DNA from: JAUICS01 sp964384335
GTDB taxonomy: Bacteria > Pseudomonadota > Alphaproteobacteria > Micavibrionales > Micavibrionaceae
Direction: 5' to 3'
DNA: 64,000 nucleotides
Assembly (NCBI GenBank): GCA_964384335.1
Contig: CAYLKN010000007.1
Location: 1 to 64,000 of the forward strand
The number at the start of each line of letters is the position of its first letter. Positions within the stretch are counted from its first letter, which is position 1. Of this stretch, positions 61,930 to 64,000 are shown piece by piece. The notes under the pieces were generated by a model that made no database searches, was not told the DNA's origin, and was given only the letters and a program-made list of their open reading frames with translations. The position numbers were made by a program, and so were the translations under genes.

Positions 61930-63249
61930 TTAAAGGGCGTCTTTATACACAGGAAAGCGGGAGCAAAGATTTTTCGCCTTCCCGGCAATTTCCTGTTCGA
62001 TCCGGCTGTTTCCGTCCTCTCCGTTTTCTGAGAGCCCGTCCAGGACTGCGGCCATCCATTCGCCGATCTGCCGGAATTCCTCTTCTTTGAAGCCGCGCGT
62101 CGTACTTGCCGGACTTCCAACCCGCAAGCCCGATGTAAACCACGGCTTTTCAGGATCATTGGGAACGGCATTCCGGTTACAGTTGAGGTGAGCCCTGTAC
62201 AGTGACTTTTGCGCAGGAAGGCCGATAATACCCTTGTCCCTCAAATCAAGCAAAAAGACGTGAGTGTCTGTCCCGCCTGAAACCACTTTATAGCCTTTGT
62301 TTTCAAGCGTATCCGCCAATGTTTTCGCATTCTTGACAACTTGCCGTGCATACTCCTTGAAGTCGGGTTTGAGTGCCAGACCGAAGGCAACTGCCTTTGC
62401 CGCAATCACATGCATCAGCGGCCCGCCCTGATATCCTGGGAAAACGGCAGAGTTTATCTTTTTTGTCAAATCCTCGTCATTCCATAGAATAATCCCGCCA
62501 CGCGGACCGCGAAGTGTTTTATGTGTGGTTGAAGTCACAACATGCGCATGATCACATGGGTTTTGTAAAACCTCCCCTGCTATAAGCCCCGCATAATGGG
62601 CAACGTCAGCCAAAAGCCAGGAGCCTGTTTTATCGGCAATCTCCCGAAATCGCTTCCAGTCGATTTCGCGTGAATAGGCCGAAGCGCCGCAGACAATCAT
62701 TTTGGGCTTGTGTTCGAGCGCTAGTTTTTCAACCATTTCATAGTCGATGAAACCGTCGTCGTCCCGAACGCCGTAAGGCACACTGTTAAACCACTTCCCT
62801 GATATATTAACGGGCGAACCGTGCGTCAAATGCCCGCCATGATCCAGTGCCATTGATAAAATCTTGTCGTGGGGCTCTAGCAGGGCCAGATAAACCGCCT
62901 GGTTTGCCTGCGCGCCGGAATGCGGCTGGACATTGGCATAGTTACATTTAAAAAGCTTTGTCACCCTCTCTATAGCCAGGTTCTCAGCCTTGTCCGCGGC
63001 CTCACAGCCGCTGTAATAACGTTTCCCCGGAAGACCCTCGGCATATTTGTTTGTCAAAACGGAACCCTGGGCCTGCATTACCGCCCGTGAAGTTACGTTT
63101 TCAGAAGCAATAAGCTCAATATACTCTTCCTCACGCTTTTTCTCCATTTGTATGGCTTCGAAAATATCGGCATCAGTTTCTTCCAAAGATTCATTAAAAT
63201 GCGTGTTCATGTTCGTATTTGAATTCAGATCATTAATTGTCGTATGCAC
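61930..63249 (-). CDS. glyA: Serine hydroxymethyltransferase
   Basis: A 439-aa PLP enzyme that makes glycine and methylene-THF from serine and THF. It has IELIASENVTS, NVQPHSGAQANQAVY, and the PLP lysine K244 in TSTTHKTLRGPRGG. A 20-residue N-terminal extension precedes the core. The start is GTG at 63249, supported by an AAGGAG ribosome site 7 bp before it; the ATG at M14 lacks one. It is 18 bp downstream of rpiA, so the two are probably cotranscribed. Confidence 0.96.
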   Translation of the reverse strand: MHTTINDLNSNTNMNTHFNESLEETDADIFEAIQMEKKREEEYIELIASENVTSRAVMQAQGSVLTNKYAEGLPGKRYYSGCEAADKAENLAIERVTKLFKCNYANVQPHSGAQANQAVYLALLEPHDKILSMALDHGGHLTHGSPVNISGKWFNSVPYGVRDDDGFIDYEMVEKLALEHKPKMIVCGASAYSREIDWKRFREIADKTGSWLLADVAHYAGLIAGEVLQNPCDHAHVVTSTTHKTLRGPRGGIILWNDEDLTKKINSAVFPGYQGGPLMHVIAAKAVAFGLALKPDFKEYARQVVKNAKTLADTLENKGYKVVSGGTDTHVFLLDLRDKGIIGLPAQKSLYRAHLNCNRNAVPNDPEKPWFTSGLRVGSPASTTRGFKEEEFRQIGEWMAAVLDGLSENGEDGNSRIEQEIAGKAKNLCSRFPVYKDAL

Positions 63250-63267
63250 ACAATCACTCCTTACTTG

Positions 63268-63984
63268 TCAGTTTTGACTGGTTGTCAGAATATGGGGATT
63301 ATATCCCATAAACAAACCGCTTTCCAACACGCCGGGTATACTTGAAATCATTGTTTCCATGTTTTCATCCAGCGCTGTAAAATGACAATCCACTATTACA
63401 TTGCCTTTTTCTGTTATAATAGGACCGTCTTTGCCTTTGGCAATACGCAATGCAACATGTGTCGCACCGATGTCCATAAGACTTTCTTCGACAAGATGAA
63501 GTGCGCGGGGATCGACCTCAACCGGAACCGGAAATTTCTCACCCAGAGTTTTTACGTATTTACTTGGATCCGCAAGAATATAACGTACAGGGGAAGACAG
63601 CATAACCAGTTTTTCCCGGTACATCGCGCCGCCGCGGCCTTTTATAAGATTACCTTCCGGATCAACCTCGTCCGTTCCGTCAAAACACCAGTCAGGCTGC
63701 ATTTGGGAAAGGCACGCGGTCGGCACGCCGTAATGAAGACATGTCATTTCGATTTCATAAGAAGTGGGGATGAGTGTGACAGATAGATTTTCGTTATTTA
63801 TTCTTTTTGAGATTGCAATGACCGTCAGCCTTGATGTGGATCCCGAACCGGCCCCGATGATCTGTCCTTCTTCCGCCAGGGATGCGGCCTTCAGGGCTAT
63901 CGCTCTTTTTTCTGACGACTGCCCGGCTGTGCTCTTGTCATCATCATCCCGCTTAAGACTTAATTTTCCATTCCAGTAGGGCAT
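63268..63984 (-). CDS. rpiA: Ribose-5-phosphate isomerase A
   Basis: A 238-aa sugar isomerase interconverting ribose 5-phosphate and ribulose 5-phosphate. It has GAGSGSTS (phosphate loop), DGTDEVD (canonical DGADE), and KGRGGAMYREK with the catalytic Glu (canonical KGGGGA). The start at 63984 (MPYWNG) was chosen over the TTG at 63990 because an AAGGA ribosome site lies 7 bp before it. It is the upstream partner of glyA; rpiA and glyA are common neighbours in alphaproteobacteria. Confidence 0.9.
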   Translation of the reverse strand: MPYWNGKLSLKRDDDDKSTAGQSSEKRAIALKAASLAEEGQIIGAGSGSTSRLTVIAISKRINNENLSVTLIPTSYEIEMTCLHYGVPTACLSQMQPDWCFDGTDEVDPEGNLIKGRGGAMYREKLVMLSSPVRYILADPSKYVKTLGEKFPVPVEVDPRALHLVEESLMDIGATHVALRIAKGKDGPIITEKGNVIVDCHFTALDENMETMISSIPGVLESGLFMGYNPHILTTSQN

Positions 63985-64000
63985 AGCCAAATCCTTGTTT

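Noticed and set aside
1..64000. CRISPR array, prophage or toxin-antitoxin locus
   Set aside because: No regularly spaced repeats, phage structural genes or paired toxin/antitoxin genes could be recognised; the XRE/GNAT pair is not a clear toxin system.

Overview
The window reads as a chromosomal segment of a free-living, flagellated alphaproteobacterium. The evidence is a MipZ-type division ATPase, the large (about 1,600-residue) NAD-glutamate dehydrogenase, a fliL-fliM-DUF6468-motE block, a CtrA-type box, an nrdR/ribE/ribBA/nusB neighbourhood, a K+-independent H+-pyrophosphatase and SapC. CheZ, two FliL proteins and AT-rich intergenic DNA suggest a lineage such as Micavibrionales or a Rhodospirillales relative; that order-level guess is inference. 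No plasmid, phage or CRISPR locus is visible.

Layout. 1-745: an IS1-type element whose transposase needs a -1 frameshift; its right end abuts the start codon of an ArsR-type regulator. 982-4172: two glycosyltransferases of surface polysaccharide or LPS synthesis and a divergent alpha/beta hydrolase. 4173-6013: an accessory-looking patch with two homologous terminator/small-RNA-like units, a GNAT acyltransferase and a divergent XRE regulator. 6041-8678: RNase R and thioredoxin. 8963-11392: SapC, a helix-turn-helix/coiled-coil protein and a glycine-rich protein of unknown role. 11402-13171: argS. 13262-22143: a minus-strand motility and chemotaxis block (fliL, fliM, DUF6468, motE, cheY, cheZ, two MotB-like proteins, a large AMIN/TPR-like protein). 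22288-27507: mostly small or hypothetical genes, with Smr, tRNA-Gly(TCC), YqgE and a DsbD-N-like protein. 27648-34494: lepA, a Kef-type antiporter, a J-domain membrane protein, mipZ and an M24B aminopeptidase.

34591-48797: gdhZ-type glutamate dehydrogenase, hisA, ispA, xseB, a deacetylase-like protein, aroC, sppA, a HAD hydrolase, dxs and a Dps-like protein. The isoprenoid genes ispA and dxs lie in the same region but not in one operon. 48925-54701: asparagine synthase, a PPP-type phosphatase, an ATP-grasp ligase and an unusual membrane hydroxylase-creatininase fusion. 54910-57692: hppA and a second FliL preceded by a CtrA box. 57802-63984: nusB, ribBA, ribE, nrdR, an N-formylglutamate amidohydrolase-like gene, glyA and rpiA, all on the minus strand.

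The most unusual items are the desaturase/creatininase fusion with substituted metal ligands, the paired small-RNA-like units at 4180-4503, the frameshifted IS at a regulator start codon, the GNAT/XRE divergent pair, the SapC-adjacent gene trio, and the rib cluster that lacks ribD and ribH and carries a zinc-less RibA-like domain. Only one gene-free stretch exceeds 300 bases (4173-4533), and it holds the RNA-like units.
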